Positions 47,471 to 59,564 of a DNA stretch of 64,000 bases are shown here, one piece after another. Within the stretch, counting starts at the first letter, position 1. Every line of letters begins with the position of its first letter. The notes below the pieces were generated by a model. That model did not search any database, was not told where the DNA came from, and saw only the letters and a list, made by a program, of their open reading frames with translations. A program made the position numbers and the translations under genes. The DNA is from Maratus speciosus (lineage: Eukaryota; Arthropoda; Arachnida; Araneae; Salticidae): contig OZ010800.1 of NCBI GenBank assembly GCA_963932465.1, forward strand, positions 33,544,852 to 33,608,851. The letters are read 5' to 3'.

Positions 47471-47812
47471 ACTTTTACATTATTTGGCACAATTCGGGCT
47501 TCAGAAAGTGAGATACGTTGCAAAAATATATAAACTGCGATGAAAACAAACCTGGTGAACTTTTATTTTTGTTTATATAAGTATTTATTATTATTAATTA
47601 TTTATTTAAGAATTTTTCCGCTATAGGGCACTTTGCATTTTTCAAAATAATTTGGCGCAATTTGGGCTTCAGAAAGTGAGAAATTCTGTCCAAAATATAT
47701 AAACGGCTAAGAGAACAAATCTAATGAATTTTTATTTTGTTTATATACGTATTTATATACATAACAAAATTCAATCTAAATATATATAATATTTTTATAA
47801 ATATACAAATTA
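47470..47812 (+). repeat. 170-bp tandem repeat, two units
   Basis: Two units are anchored on GGGCTTCAGAAAGTGAGA at about 47496 and 47666, each followed by AAATATATAAAC and GTTTATATA. Related units recur at 50510 and 50900. Confidence 0.7.
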
Positions 47813-47814
47813 TG

Positions 47815-48135
47815 GCATAGATGTCACATAGGCACCGGGATACCTAACTGGTGCCGATATGGCGTTATTTTGCCTAATATGGTAACCCGGCTATTGTTGA
47901 TTATTTAATAATAAATTGCTTATTTTCTTTTATTTTCTTTTTTTAAATTATATAAGCTGTTTTGTTCGATAGTTATTAATTAAATATTTTTTTTTTATTT
48001 ATTGTTGTTTCCTCTTTAAAATAATAGTAAATAATTTAAAAATATATATGTAACTGGTATTCGAAAGCGAGGTTTTCGCCAAATTGGCGTCAGAAAAAAA
48101 TCACGCCAAACCCGGTGCGTATATAACATCTGTGC
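47815..48135. mobile_element. About 320-bp palindromic TIR element (copy 2)
   Basis: Ends GCATAGATGTCACATAGGCA and, on the complement of the right, GCACAGATGTTATATACGCA are inverted. It is in the opposite orientation to the copy at 3019-3337 and shares GCCGATATGGCGTTATTTTG-type and AACCCGGCT landmarks. Non-coding. Confidence 0.6.
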
Positions 48136-48419
48136 ACAATTGACTCCTGCTTCTTTATAAAATTGCATAAATAGCTTTTTATGTTAAATAAACTGTATAC
48201 ATATGGGAAAAATTGCGTGTGAGTATGAAGCAGTAAATAGGTTGTCAGAAAATACGTTGCCAAACTAGTTATTCAAGAAACTCTTCTATATTTCGCCAAC
48301 CTCTGAAAATTAAAGAAAAATGGCTAATTTTAACAAAAGATTATCAGGATCTGGAGGAGTTCACTCCGGAAGTGTTATACACATAGCGCTAATATATATA
48401 TATAATGCATAAAAAATTG

Positions 48420-49680
48420 AGTAAATTCTTTTAAAAAGGCCCTAAGGCACTAATAAAGATATGAGGGTGTTGGTCCTAGAAGAAAAGTCCAAGAATCGAC
48501 TTTAAAATTATGCACTAAAAAGGTAAGAAAATTAGGGGTTGATATATGTATAACGGGTAATAAGTTAAAGGGCCCTGGACCGTGCCCTACGGGACCATAT
48601 GAGGCCCCAGGGTCTTAACTGGAATGCAGGCACGTGAGAAAAGCTAAATGGAAAAAGGGTTCCAAAAATGAAGATTGGATTAATAGGGGGCAATTTAATA
48701 ATAATTTATGGTACAAAAACTTCAATGGGCCCTATACCGGGTCCCAAGGGGCCAGGGACTTAACTAGCATGTAGTTGGATATAATGATATTTTTTAGTAG
48801 TTTTTTTAAATAATCTGCGGACGCTAGAACTATGTTAATGAAAATTTCAAGCAATTCGGATCACTTTTAAAGAAGCTGCACCAAGGGCCCCGAAAAAGCG
48901 CTTAATATTCAAAATTGGTGGTAGCTGAAGTCTAAGAAATTCTTTTTGTAGTTCGTGTAGTAGCTGGGGGACCAAAAAATTTGTTAGAAAAATAAAAGCT
49001 AGTGAATCGGACCATTTTTAAGGGAACTATAATAGAGGGCCCAAAAGCCAACTGACAGTTAAAAACAGGACCCTAACATGAAAGCATGTTAAAATGTCTT
49101 AGTACTTAGTGCTTTAGATTTTCAATTAGTCAAAATTAAGCATAGGGTATGAATTATTCGTTAGAATAATATTTTAAAGAAATGCACTAAAGATTGGGTT
49201 AGTGTTTAAAAAGGGCCCTAGGATCCCCCAAAATATAAGAGGGTGTTGTTCCAGAAAGAAGAGTCCAAGACTCAACTTTAAAATTATGCACTGAGAATGT
49301 GAGAAAATTAGGGGGGGGGGGGGAATGCTTGGCGCACAAAAAATTCAAGGGACCCTGCACCGAACCCTAAGATTCCCTAGAGAGCCCCAGTACTTTACAT
49401 GGAATGTAGAAAGATTAGAATCACTAAATGGAAAAAGGATACCAAAAATGAAGATCGGATTAAAAGAAAGCAATTTATTAACAATTTATATGCACAAAAA
49501 CCTCAAGGGGCCCTGCAACGGGCCCCAAGGGTCCAGGGTAATAACTGGAAAGTAAAAAGGCGAAAATAACTGAATGAGTAAAGGCCCCCAAAACGAAGAA
49601 GATTGGATAAAAAGGGGGCAAGTTATTAACAATTTAGTGCATAAAACCTTTACCCTTAAATGCCTGAGTTTTCAAAAATC
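48420..49680 (+). repeat. GGGCCC-rich tandem repeat, about 775-bp period
   Basis: A block with GAGGGTGTTG, AAGTCCAAGA, CTTTAAAATTATGCACT, AAATGGAAAAAGG and AATGAAGAT(T/C)GGATTA near 48465-48680 is repeated near 49240-49470. Within units, GGGCCC or close variants precede (CC)AAGGG(G/T)(C)CAGGG, giving a shorter period of about 170-200 bases. A G run lies at 49310-49323. No coding. Confidence 0.7.
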
Positions 49681-50130
49681 TTTTAAAAAATGTTTTTCGG
49701 CTTTCTTTTTTTAAACAACTCATGGGAAAAATACTTAAAAAAATCATATTTTGGTTTAGGTATGATTACGGCTAAAAAACTGTTTGTTACTAATCTGCAA
49801 TACTGGTATTTAATTAAAAAAAAATTGTTTTCCTTGATAAAATTCTATAATATTAAACACACAAGAATTTTGAGAAATATGGTAAGAAATAAATTTTACT
49901 TGCTCATTGCAGAACAAAATAGGGTATTTCGCAAGCTTCCAAACAAAACAAAAAGAGCATGTATCAACAATCGAAAAAATAAATCTATCTTTACTCTTAA
50001 GCAGCACAAGTGTTGCCATCTAAATGTTGAAAATCGATTTAATAATATTTTCAGAATATATTTTATAGGCAACATCAGGCACTATAGCTTCAATATTATT
50101 CTAATAGTATTTATAAGCCTAAATTGGGTA

Positions 50131-50152
50131 TGTTGCCGAAAGGCAACACCCG
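50131..50152 (+). other. GNRA-loop hairpin
   Basis: TGTTGCC-GAAA-GGCAACA forms a perfect 7-bp stem with a GAAA tetraloop, followed by CCCGGCATTTAAGGG. It lies at the edge of a repeat unit. Function unknown. Confidence 0.6.
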
Positions 50153-50224
50153 GCATTTAAGGGTTAAAGGGGCCCAGGGGACCCGATCTTTAGAAAATTA
50201 AAAATCTGAGCTTTAGATTCATCA

Positions 50225-50352
50225 GCATCTGTCTTGGACTATCCTCACCTAAATTTTCTGTTTTCTACGTGCGGTAGATTTTGCTAGCCATTGCAGACAC
50301 ACACACAGACAGACAGGCAGACAGAGCGATGTGTCCTTTTATTAGTATAGAT
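50225..50352 (+). repeat. (CA)n/(CAGA)n tail, RTE-like 3' end
   Basis: CAGACACACACACAGACAGA and further CAGACAG units (50295-50330) precede CTTTTATTAGTATAGAT. This tail style is common at the 3' ends of RTE-associated repeats. No coding region is attached. Confidence 0.45.
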
Positions 50353-50469
50353 TTTTTAGTCTTATAGTGCTTTATAGAAACTTTAATATTTAATGTTTAA
50401 ACTTTTCGTCATCCCCCTTGCATATAGCACAAACTATAGCGCAGATAGTGCAAAATAATAGAGAATTTG

Positions 50470-51240
50470 GTACTTTTCCACTATAAAGGCATTGGCGTTT
50501 CTATAAAAAGCTTGGTGTAATTCGTGCATCAGAAAGTGAGATTTGTTGTCAAATCATATAAACAGCTATGAAAACAAACTTGACGAGCTTTTTTGTTTGT
50601 TTATATATGTATTTTATGTGTATATTATTGTTGTTTTTTACGTACAAATTACTTTTGTTTCTGTATAAAATTAGATAAATTACTTCTTTATATATACTAA
50701 TAAAATTTTAAATAACGTGTATAAATATTGGAAAAAAATGCGTGTGTATATAAAATGGAACAGTGCAAAGGTGCCCAGAAAACATGTTGCCAAAGGCTTC
50801 GCCAAGGCCCCTAAAGTGGAAAAGTACCAAGAATTTAATTTTTGTATTCGGCTATATAAACGGTGGTACTTTTCCAGTATAGGGGCCTCTGCGTACTTTT
50901 TTAAAGCTTGTCATAATTTGGGCTTCAGAAGTGAGATTTTTTTTCCAGATTTTTTATACATCTATGAAAATAAAATTAATGAACTTTTAATTTACTTATA
51001 TAATCTATAAATATTTTGTTTATGTCTATATTATTGTTGTTTTTTTATATACAATTTATTTCTGTTTGTATACAAAAACAGTTAAATGGCTTCTTTATAT
51101 TAAGTAAATTGTATAAACATTAAAAAAAACTTGTGTTTATGAAACTGTGAATAAATTGATAGAAAATATCAGGACCTTGGAAGAGAAAGGGCAAATCTCG
51201 AAATTGGGGTGTTGGGAATTCAAGCTCAAAATTTTGCAAG
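50470..51240 (+). repeat. About 390-bp tandem repeat, two units
   Basis: Units start with GGTACTTTTCCACTATAAAGG (50471) and GGTACTTTTCCAGTATAGGGG (50868) and continue with a CAGAAAGTGAGATT-type block and GTTTATAT. An inverted partial copy of the start (CCCCTATACTGGAAAAGTAC) lies near 51457-51476. Confidence 0.7.
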
Positions 51241-51657
51241 TAGTGTTATAGAATAGGGTACTACTCACTTTAGCTCGACACTGTGAGAATACTAAGGGCG
51301 AACCAGGACAAAACGACTTACCTACATGTTGCCTACATCTACCTGACGCGGAAAAAATTAACAACCACCCCCCCCCCCCACCCCGATTTTTCGAGTTCGC
51401 TGTTTCTCTTCCAAACTCCTGATATGTTGCCAAATTTTTCTCGATCTCACCAAGGCCCCTATACTGGAAAAGTACGAAAGTACGTAAAGCGCATTAAAAT
51501 CGGACTGTTAGGAGCTCAGACGGTACAGCGCCGTCTATTGGCGGCTATGTTATTAGTAGCATCGGGATGAAGATGTAAAGCATTTCGCTTATTACACTTA
51601 AATTCTCACCCATAGATTTTGAAAAAAAAAAACCTTAAAAGAGCGGAGTTTAAATTA

Positions 51658-52298
51658 CACTGGTCTCCAAAAGTTAAGGTACAGGGACTGGATGCTTTCG
51701 ATTGCACACGTTTTGTCGAATATCTAGAAAAATTATTGGCGAATTGTTCTTGAACTTCTGGGATGAAAAGAAAATGTTTGATTTAATATTTCTTGGTGAA
51801 GATTTAGTCGGGCCGACATTTAGGGGGCTAATAATAATTTTAATAATAAAATAATATTTGCGATCAGCTATGCAACAAAAAATGCTGGAAATGGTTTGTG
51901 ACTGCGTTAAATGACTATTTGGGTCCTGTTCAACTTTTGTGTGTATTTGTGTAAGCATAGCACTCATATTCGTGAAGATGTTATTGCGTCTGTGAAAAAT
52001 TCAAAAGTTTCTTGCTTATAGCATACAGAGTTTTCAACCAAATTTAGCACAACTTTTCGAAAACTTGCCAAAGAATAGTAGCAACAGCATACTGCAATTA
52101 AAACATGAATATATTGAATATTTGATGAGATATGGGCATCTTTATGAGATAATTTTTAACTGCGCATGCGCGGAAGATTTCAAAATTTTTATTTCATTAT
52201 TTGGTAGTCAGTATTTTGGGGCAACTTATATAAAAAGTCCAGAAACGTGTGCAATCGAAAGCATCCAGTCCCTGTACCTTAACTTTTGGAGGCCAGTG
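51658..52298. mobile_element. Tc1/mariner-type MITE, 641 bp
   Basis: The ends CACTGGTCTCCAAAAGTTAA and, on the complement of the right, CACTGGCCTCCAAAAGTTAA are flanked by TA (51656-51657 and 52299-52300). The inverted similarity is near-perfect for about 57 bases, through ACTGGATGCTTTCGATTGCA. The small frames inside are not transposase. High TIR identity suggests recent activity. Confidence 0.9.
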
Positions 52299-52300
52299 TA

Positions 52301-53904
52301 TTAGATGTCACGGTTAATTAAATCACATAAAAGTAGAGCTTTGCAGCGTGACTAATAATTCGATTATACTGTAAACTGGACTTCTTTCTTGTTATTACCT
52401 TTTTTGTTTTCTTTGTACGTTTTGGATCATTGAACTTTTCCATTCATAATTTCCCTAGAATTATTTAATCTACATTTATGTGTTATCCTGCATTGTGTTC
52501 AGTAATCCGATGTTATCATGGGTCGCATTTCCATTCTTTTTTTTTATAAGTTGCAATCTTTAATCATTTTAGTTTTAATTGACAATTAAAAAAAAAAAAT
52601 TTAAGTACGTAAAAGTAGGATCCTGAAACGTATCAGAGCAGAGTCGAGAGCGAATCTGCAATACTTATTAAAAATCAACCCGCATACAAAGCAGAACCAG
52701 ACGAATTTTTTTTATCCCGACCCGTACCCAACAAAAAGAATTTGTTGACTATAATATATGTTAGGCATTCTCACAATCTTTTGACTTTTGGGGAAAAAAA
52801 ATCTGGCGAAATTAAACTTGCTAAAATAATATTTTAATCTGATAGACGATTGCCTTAATGATTCAAAATAAAGAAAAAATGGTCAGCAGCGAAAAGTTTT
52901 TTATTTAACTGAGGTTTAAGTTAAATTTGCGAGTTTAAATTTCCTTACCATTTTACCTCTATAAATCTTTATTTTCTTCTAAATTTTTACTTATAACTAA
53001 ATTGCGTAGTACCCACAGGACATTCAAATAAGAAATAATAACAATGTAGTACTTTTAATACAAAATTTTTGTATAACATTGTCTTAAAGGGGTGCTGAAG
53101 AAGGGAATGTAAGGTAAAAAAAGTGATAGCCACAATGTTCATTGATTTTTAAAAACTGTTGTTAACATTGAATTAAATTAATTATTTTTTTAATTTACCT
53201 CGAAATGTGCAGGAATAAACCTTGGGGATGGTGAGACTACCAATAAATCCACGATGCTTGAAATTGATATTTAAATGCTGATTTAAATTCTACAGTAAAT
53301 TTCCGGCCAAAGAATTTTAGATATTATTTCTCTAGCATACTTCTGCATGAGAAAAAACTTGAAAAAAATTCTGTGGCTGCATCTGAAATGATTTTCTGTA
53401 TAATTTTAGATGGGGGATGGTAAGGAATCTAAAACCCAGGGACAGAGTTTAAAAAATAATAACAACCCTAAAAATGTGTGCTGGTTAATTTGTAGCTACA
53501 TATTTATATAAAACAATAGTTCAAGTTTCAGAAAAACATTACATTGAATTATTTTTATTGAAACAATTTTATCCAGACATCTCCAAACTTAAAAATCAGC
53601 TTCAGGGACACGGGACGGTAGATGAGTTTTCCTGGTATTTAGACCCCCAAAATCCTCTAAAACTTATTTATCTCTTTAATATTGTTATGCAATCATGCAA
53701 TGGGATGTTTCCCAGTATATGAAATAAAAAAACACAAAATGTGTATTAAATAAAAAATTATTATTCAGGGACATGAAAATTAAAAGATTCTGAGAATGCC
53801 CCATATATGTATATATAAGCTCAAAAAATTTTAAAAATAAAACTAAAAATAAAAAATAAATAATATCCATGCGATAAGCGCTACAGCTGTAAATAACCAC
53901 ATAG
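52301..53904. other. Gene-free AT-rich stretch
   Basis: No gene or clear element was recognised. CCCGACCCGTACCC at 52717-52730 is an isolated GC-rich remnant. Confidence 0.5.
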
Positions 53905-54722
53905 ATTATATATAGCAGATTATGTATTAAATGCATTCGGCAGACCCAGAATCTTGCACCATATTTAAACTAAGAAGAATAAAAAAATCTAAGAAATTTT
54001 AACAGATATAACCTGAACAAGAAAAAACCACGAAAAAGCAACCAAAAAGCTGTGGCCTCGTCAGTTTAAAAAAGCACAGCAATGTTTCAGACTAATTACA
54101 ATTCACAACAAACTATTATTCAGTAGTGGCGGTGGGTTTCGGACAGAGTGTCGCAAAGCATAAATCAAATGCATAAAAACAAGTGAAAGCTTACCCCGTT
54201 GTTCCCCAGACCAGACCCGATGCCACAATAAACAGTACATCTCGAAGATACAACTGATTTAAAACGTATGTGTAATACTATATACTGAAACAGCAATAAA
54301 ATTATTTTACCCAAATCCGAGCCACACAGCCACAAAAAACAATGACCAACTTCCAGTGATCCCTAATCTATCCATGCTCGTTCCATGTCTGTTGCCACAC
54401 AATTGCAGACATCCTTGTAAAACCGTCCAAAAAAGGCTTTAAGTAATGCAAATCATTAACTGTCAATCGCGTAGCAACTACTCAAAAATGAAGACTGTCT
54501 GTAAAACTAGTATATTTATTAATGAAATTCAAAGGTATGCTATTTTTATAATACAAAATGCTGTGATAAGGCACTCACTCAAATAAGCCACTGTTTGTTA
54601 AATATAAAAATATAAATCCAGCAATAGTATTACATGATTTATACAATCTTTTTAATAAAAATTACAATATTAAAGAAATTAAAACTACTTTATTCAATTT
54701 ATAATTTAAAATTTTACGGAGA

Positions 54723-56533
54723 TTGCAGCAGAAGATTAAAGAGTTTGTTTGTGATAACACACAGTTTAAGGATTTATTAACGGAGTTTTTATTGGATAAA
54801 ATAGGTAAATATCAACAGTGTAAAACTGATAAAATATACTTCGATTGTACATTTCAGCAAAAAAGTTTTGATAACTTATATCTAAATAAAATTGTTACCA
54901 GGCACAATGAAATATTTCCAGTTAAAATTGTGTCTATTATTTCAACTTATAAATATGTAAATACCTTGGGTAATAAATTATTTAATTGTAGAGAGGTTGC
55001 GCAGGATTTAGACTCCTAGTTGAATTTGCTTTGAGAATGTAGGAATTTTCAGAAATCATTCTTTTACGATAAAAATGCACAACATAGTTACTGGCGACCT
55101 TGATTTCATATCCAACGATGAGTTGAAATGATTAATGAAGTATGGTACTAAATTTTGATTAAACAAGAAGATGAATTAAAAAAAAAAATTCTTTCAACCT
55201 ATTCAAATCTGAATTACATATGTTCATACTCAATTTAAGATACAAATTCAATAAACCTATCCCCCTTTTCAATGAATGGAAATATAAAATTTTGGATGAT
55301 TTTAAATCATTTCAAATAAAATATATGAATGATTCTTCTACTTAGACTTACCGTAGAATAAATACAAATTTATAGAAGGAAATATTGAAATTGAAAAATA
55401 CCTTTGTTTTTTCTTCAGTTGGTAAAGCATCTAACAATTTTGCAGTTATTTGAAAAAGCTATTATGCTAATATGATATTCACTGAGCTTAACAATAATGT
55501 CACCTACAGTTTGTATAAATCTATTATTCAGACACTGATTAAGAAACATCTGGCCTTTTCAAAAAAAGTTCATATTCCTTTGCCTAAAGTAAAAAAAATG
55601 TCATTTTCTTTTCTTTTCGTAACACCTAAATTCCATAAAATACTAATTAAGTACAAATTTGTTTGTAGTAATGGAAATGGGTTTAATCGCAAATTTGATG
55701 AAATGTTAAAAAAGGTTTTGAATATCCTAAAATTTAAGTATAAACATAGTAATATGTATTGGATTATTTTGAACAATTATGAGATCAGAAATGAATGAAT
55801 TAAAAAATATATACAGAGTATCCAGACATATGATTTTGAAAATCTTTTCACAAATATTCCTATTGCAGGGTTAAATTATGTCCTTTTAAATGTTGTCAAT
55901 TTAATTATAGCTGATACCGATTTAGATTGTAATTAATTTAAATTATTATGCAAATTTTGTTTATATAACAACTATGTTTATACAGGTTCAAATATTTATT
56001 TACAGAATAATGGAATAGGAATGGGAACAAGTTATTCTTCAACGGAAGCTAACTTATTTTTATTTTTTTGTGAATTGCAATTTTGTAATGTCAATAACGA
56101 TGTTAATTTTCTGGCTTACAGATATATAGACGATTTAATAATTTTGAACTGTGAACGCGATTTTTTGGGGATACCATATAACATTTATCCTGATATGCTG
56201 GTCTTGAAAAAAAAACAAATAAAATAATAGTGCTGCTGATTATCTTGATTTGAAAATAAACATTTCAAATGTATACACATTTCAATCTACAATAAACGGG
56301 ATAACCTTAATTTTGAAGTTAACCAATTCGTTAATTGGAGTTCAAATATCCATAAACGCGTTTACGTCAATATTATAATAGGTCAGATTTTTCACTACTA
56401 TAAACTCTATTCGAATAAAAATACATTTTTTAAAGAACTTTTTAATTTAACTAGCATTTTGTATTATAAAAATAACATACCTTTGAATTTCATTAAGAGA
56501 TATACTAGTTTTACAGACAGTCTTCATTTTTGA
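54723..56533 (+). pseudogene. YRYIDD-type reverse transcriptase, decayed
   Basis: In order the plus strand encodes a hydrophilic N-terminal part (54723-55019), a block with FLFVTPKFHK (about 55605-55635), TYDFENLFTNIP (RT motif A, about 55828-55863), NGIGMGTSYSSTEANLFLF (motif B, about 56010-56066) and AYRYIDDLI (motif C, about 56116-56142). DYLDLKI follows at about 56237, then a C-terminal part ending at a stop near 56533. The catalytic aspartates of motifs A and C are kept, but stops and frameshifts (for example TAA near 55936) break it. The set resembles RTs of Penelope-related or other telomerase-like lineages; no GIY-YIG or integrase was found. Confidence 0.6.
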
Positions 56534-56576
56534 GTAGTTGCTATGCGATTGACAGCTAATGATTTGCATTACTTAA

Positions 56577-56990
56577 GAGGCTACTTCAGTCAAATGGAAA
56601 GACGTATTCGCTAATGCTAATCCTATGGAAGAAATTTACGAAGATATCTCGGTCGCATTTCAATATTTTTAAATGATTTCTTTTGCAATGTATAGCTGAG
56701 ATCGATCTGTACAAAGGCCGTTGTTTACTTTTTCGATTTTGTTTACAGGTATTTCTTATGAGGACACTTTCATTTTCGGAACCGGTTTAGAAAGTAAAAG
56801 CATACTCATAAAAAATATCTGTAATCAAAATCGAAAAAGTAAAAAACGGCCTGCATACAGATCGATCTCAACTATTCAATGCAAAAGAAATTATTTAAAA
56901 ATATTGAAATGCGACCGAGATATCTTTATAAATTTCTTCCATAGGATTAGCATTAGCGAATGCGTCTTTCCATTTGATTGAAGTAGCCTC
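56577..56990. mobile_element. TTAA-flanked foldback MITE, 414 bp
   Basis: Inverted ends GAGGCTACTTCAGTCAAATG and, on the complement of the right, GAGGCTACTTCAATCAAATG are flanked by TTAA (56573-56576 and 56991-56994). The arms extend about 185 bases around a short centre. The left inverted arm of the host element has the empty site (54439-54442), which proves the insertion. TTAA use suggests piggyBac or Kolobok mobilisation. Confidence 0.85.
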
Positions 56991-57502
56991 TTAAAGCCTT
57001 TTTTGAACGGTTTTACAAGGATGTCTGCAATTGTGTGGCAACAGACATGGAACGAGCATGGACAGATTAGGGATAACTGGGAGTTGGCCATTGCTTTTTG
57101 TGGTCGTGTGGCTCTGATTTGGTTAAAATAATTTTATTGCTGTTTCAGTATATATTTCACATACGTTTTAAATTAGTTGTATCTTCGAGATGTACTGTTT
57201 ATTGTGGCATCGGGTCCGGTGGGGGAGTGTTCGCGATATGCTTTCAATTTTTTTTATGCATTTGATTTATGCTTTGCGATATCCTGGCCGAAACCCACAG
57301 CCACTACTGAATAATAGTTTATTGTGAATTGTAATTAGTCTGAAACATTGCTGTGCTTTTTTAAACTGACGAGGCCACAGCTTTTTGGTTGTTTTTTCTT
57401 GTTCAGGTTACATCTGTTAAAATTTTTAGATGTTTTGGTTATTCTTAGTTTAAGTATGGTGCAAGATTCTGGGTCTGTCGAATGCATTTAATACATAATG
57501 TG

Positions 57503-57537
<35 letters not shown>

Positions 57538-57540
57538 ACG

Positions 57541-59564
57541 ATAATTTGTAACATGAAGTTAGAAGTAATAAATGTAGAGATCGATAAGACTCTATCATAA
57601 GGCTTTAAAATAAACCTTTCGTATCATTCCATGTTTAGGAAATGTAATTATCACCATTTGATAAACTATTTAGTGGACATCTCTGAATTCGCTATATTAA
57701 ATAGCACTTAAACAGTCGTCGTTTAGCCCTGTTGGCCTTTGGTCGAAATACATTGGCAATTGCACGAGAAAGAAAAGAGCATCTCTTCATAAAAGAAGAA
57801 TCCTTCTTGTAGAATACAGTTGTAAAGCATCCACCACAAATCACAGCTTGTTGCGATATTCCACGACATCTACCTTAGTTGTTACTTCATCTTAAACTAC
57901 ATTTTAGGAAAAGATGTTATAAAAACATTCTATTACTCTGAAGACTCGCTTCAAGATGACAGATACAGATTTTTAAGATAACTAATGACACGGAATCTGA
58001 GCTACTAAACTCCTGTTTTGGCGTTTTATACTTTTGCGAAAGGATTTTCCCTGCGCTTCAAACATGGGAAAGGACTAATAACAATTCGAAGCTGGGCCGA
58101 ACTATATTTTAAAGGCGTAAGTAAAAAGGAATGGTGTGGTTCTCTCAGAAATAGAGCGTCAAAAGATTTTTGGAATAAATAAAAAAAAGGTACAAAACAG
58201 ATAATTTTAATAGGCTTCATATCGGCATTTAAGAATGGCAAATTAAACACTCTGGAAACAAATAATAACTACGTAAAATGCTTTTCAGAACAGATTTTGA
58301 AGGGAAATAAAATATTAAAATACTCCTTTTAAATAGAAAAGAATTTAAATAAACGGAATGATTAAATGTTATTTAAGATATGGAATAATTTAATAAACTA
58401 GGATTGTAGAATAATTTTAGAGTGGAAAGGTTTGTAGTATATATTTAATGAAGCGCTGAAATCTAATTTTCGTAATATATACATGCGAAATATTTTACAA
58501 TATTAGTCTAACTAAAGAATATTCTAAAATTTTCCCACCTTTAATTTCCATATTTTTCTCTCCGAATATCATTTACTTCCGTCTCTTTTCAATAAGCTAC
58601 TCATATTTATTTTAATTTTGGCGTCGCGCCAGTAAAGGATTCCCTTTTAAAACCCTCCTTCAAAATTCTTCCATTTTAACCATCGAATATTTTTCAATCT
58701 GGTTTGTTCTGGATATTCTTTCGCGCGCTTTCTTGCGGACTGTTTGTTCATTTTCTTCTTCCGCCGAATTGGGCTCTGCTAGTGGTTAAAAATATTACGC
58801 ATTGCGTATTTTTGTATCCCTACACACTAACCAATAAATAAGTTTTCGCGTGGTCAGAAAGGAAATTTTTTCTGTGATTTTGACTGCTGAAACCTAAGCT
58901 GCGGCGTCGTCAAATGAAAGTCCATTCTAATTCTAATATTTCAATTTAATATCTTTTTTTGAGAGTGCTTCATCAGTCTAAACGATGATCATGCAAATAA
59001 ACAGGTTGGATTAGAACTGTGTGATATTTATTTATCAGGGAAAAACACTACGGATTCAGCTGTTGTTATTATTTTTATCGCTCGATACACGAATGTAATG
59101 GTGATGCTGCTTTGAGTGACAGATTATTCTTCTAACCTGAAACCGATGAAAACATTTTCGTCGATCCACAATCAGACACGAAACTAGAGTACTGTCGAAG
59201 GTTATTTCAAGTCATCCCGCAACACTATCCGAAAGCGGCAAATAAATTCCGTTAAACCGAAACCCAACACTAACTAGACGCATTTCAATCCGAAACTGAT
59301 CTGAACCTGAAATAAAACAAAATAAATACATAATTAAACACATTTAAAGAAAAATAGTCAAAAATTTCCTCTGTTATATCAATTCTATCTATTGGGTAGA
59401 AAAATTAACACATATATACTCATTGATAAAAAAATACACAGATTTTTTTTTCCCCTGGAAAATATTTAGTTGAATAAAACAAGTCGCTCGCTCCGATGCT
59501 ATCCGAAATGCAAGGATAAAAAAAAATTCTTTAATATCAGAGAAAATGGATCAACTGTATAATA
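57541..59564. other. Gene-free stretch
   Basis: No gene was recognised. TGTTACGATAATTTGTAACA at 57535-57554 looks like the start of some Gypsy LTRs, but no matching end was located. (TA)n lies just before it at 57505-57533. Confidence 0.4.

Larger units (their letters stand above)
53905..57540 (+). mobile_element. Reverse-transcriptase element with long inverted repeats
   Basis: Arms at about 53905-54561 and 56453-57540 are inverted copies (about 655 bp after subtracting a 418-bp insertion in the right arm). Landmarks are TGCATTCGGCAGACCCAGA / TCTGGGTCTGTCGAATGCA and CTGTCTGTAAAACTAGTATA / its complement. The right arm begins inside the last coding part of the reverse transcriptase, so the left arm is an inverted duplicate of the element's 3' end. 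This fits Penelope-like elements, whose flanking repeats may be inverted. DIRS-type elements also have inverted repeats but a different RT. Confidence 0.65.

Noticed and set aside
49690..50160. 156-aa plus-strand open frame
   Set aside because: It is the longest single frame in the window but is rich in Asn, Lys, Ile and Phe, has no recognisable domain or splice signals, and lies between repeat arrays in AT-rich sequence. Probably chance.
57535..57900. Solo LTR beginning TGTTACGATAATTTGTAACA
   Set aside because: The start resembles Gypsy LTRs, but no clear end, target duplication or second copy was found in the window.
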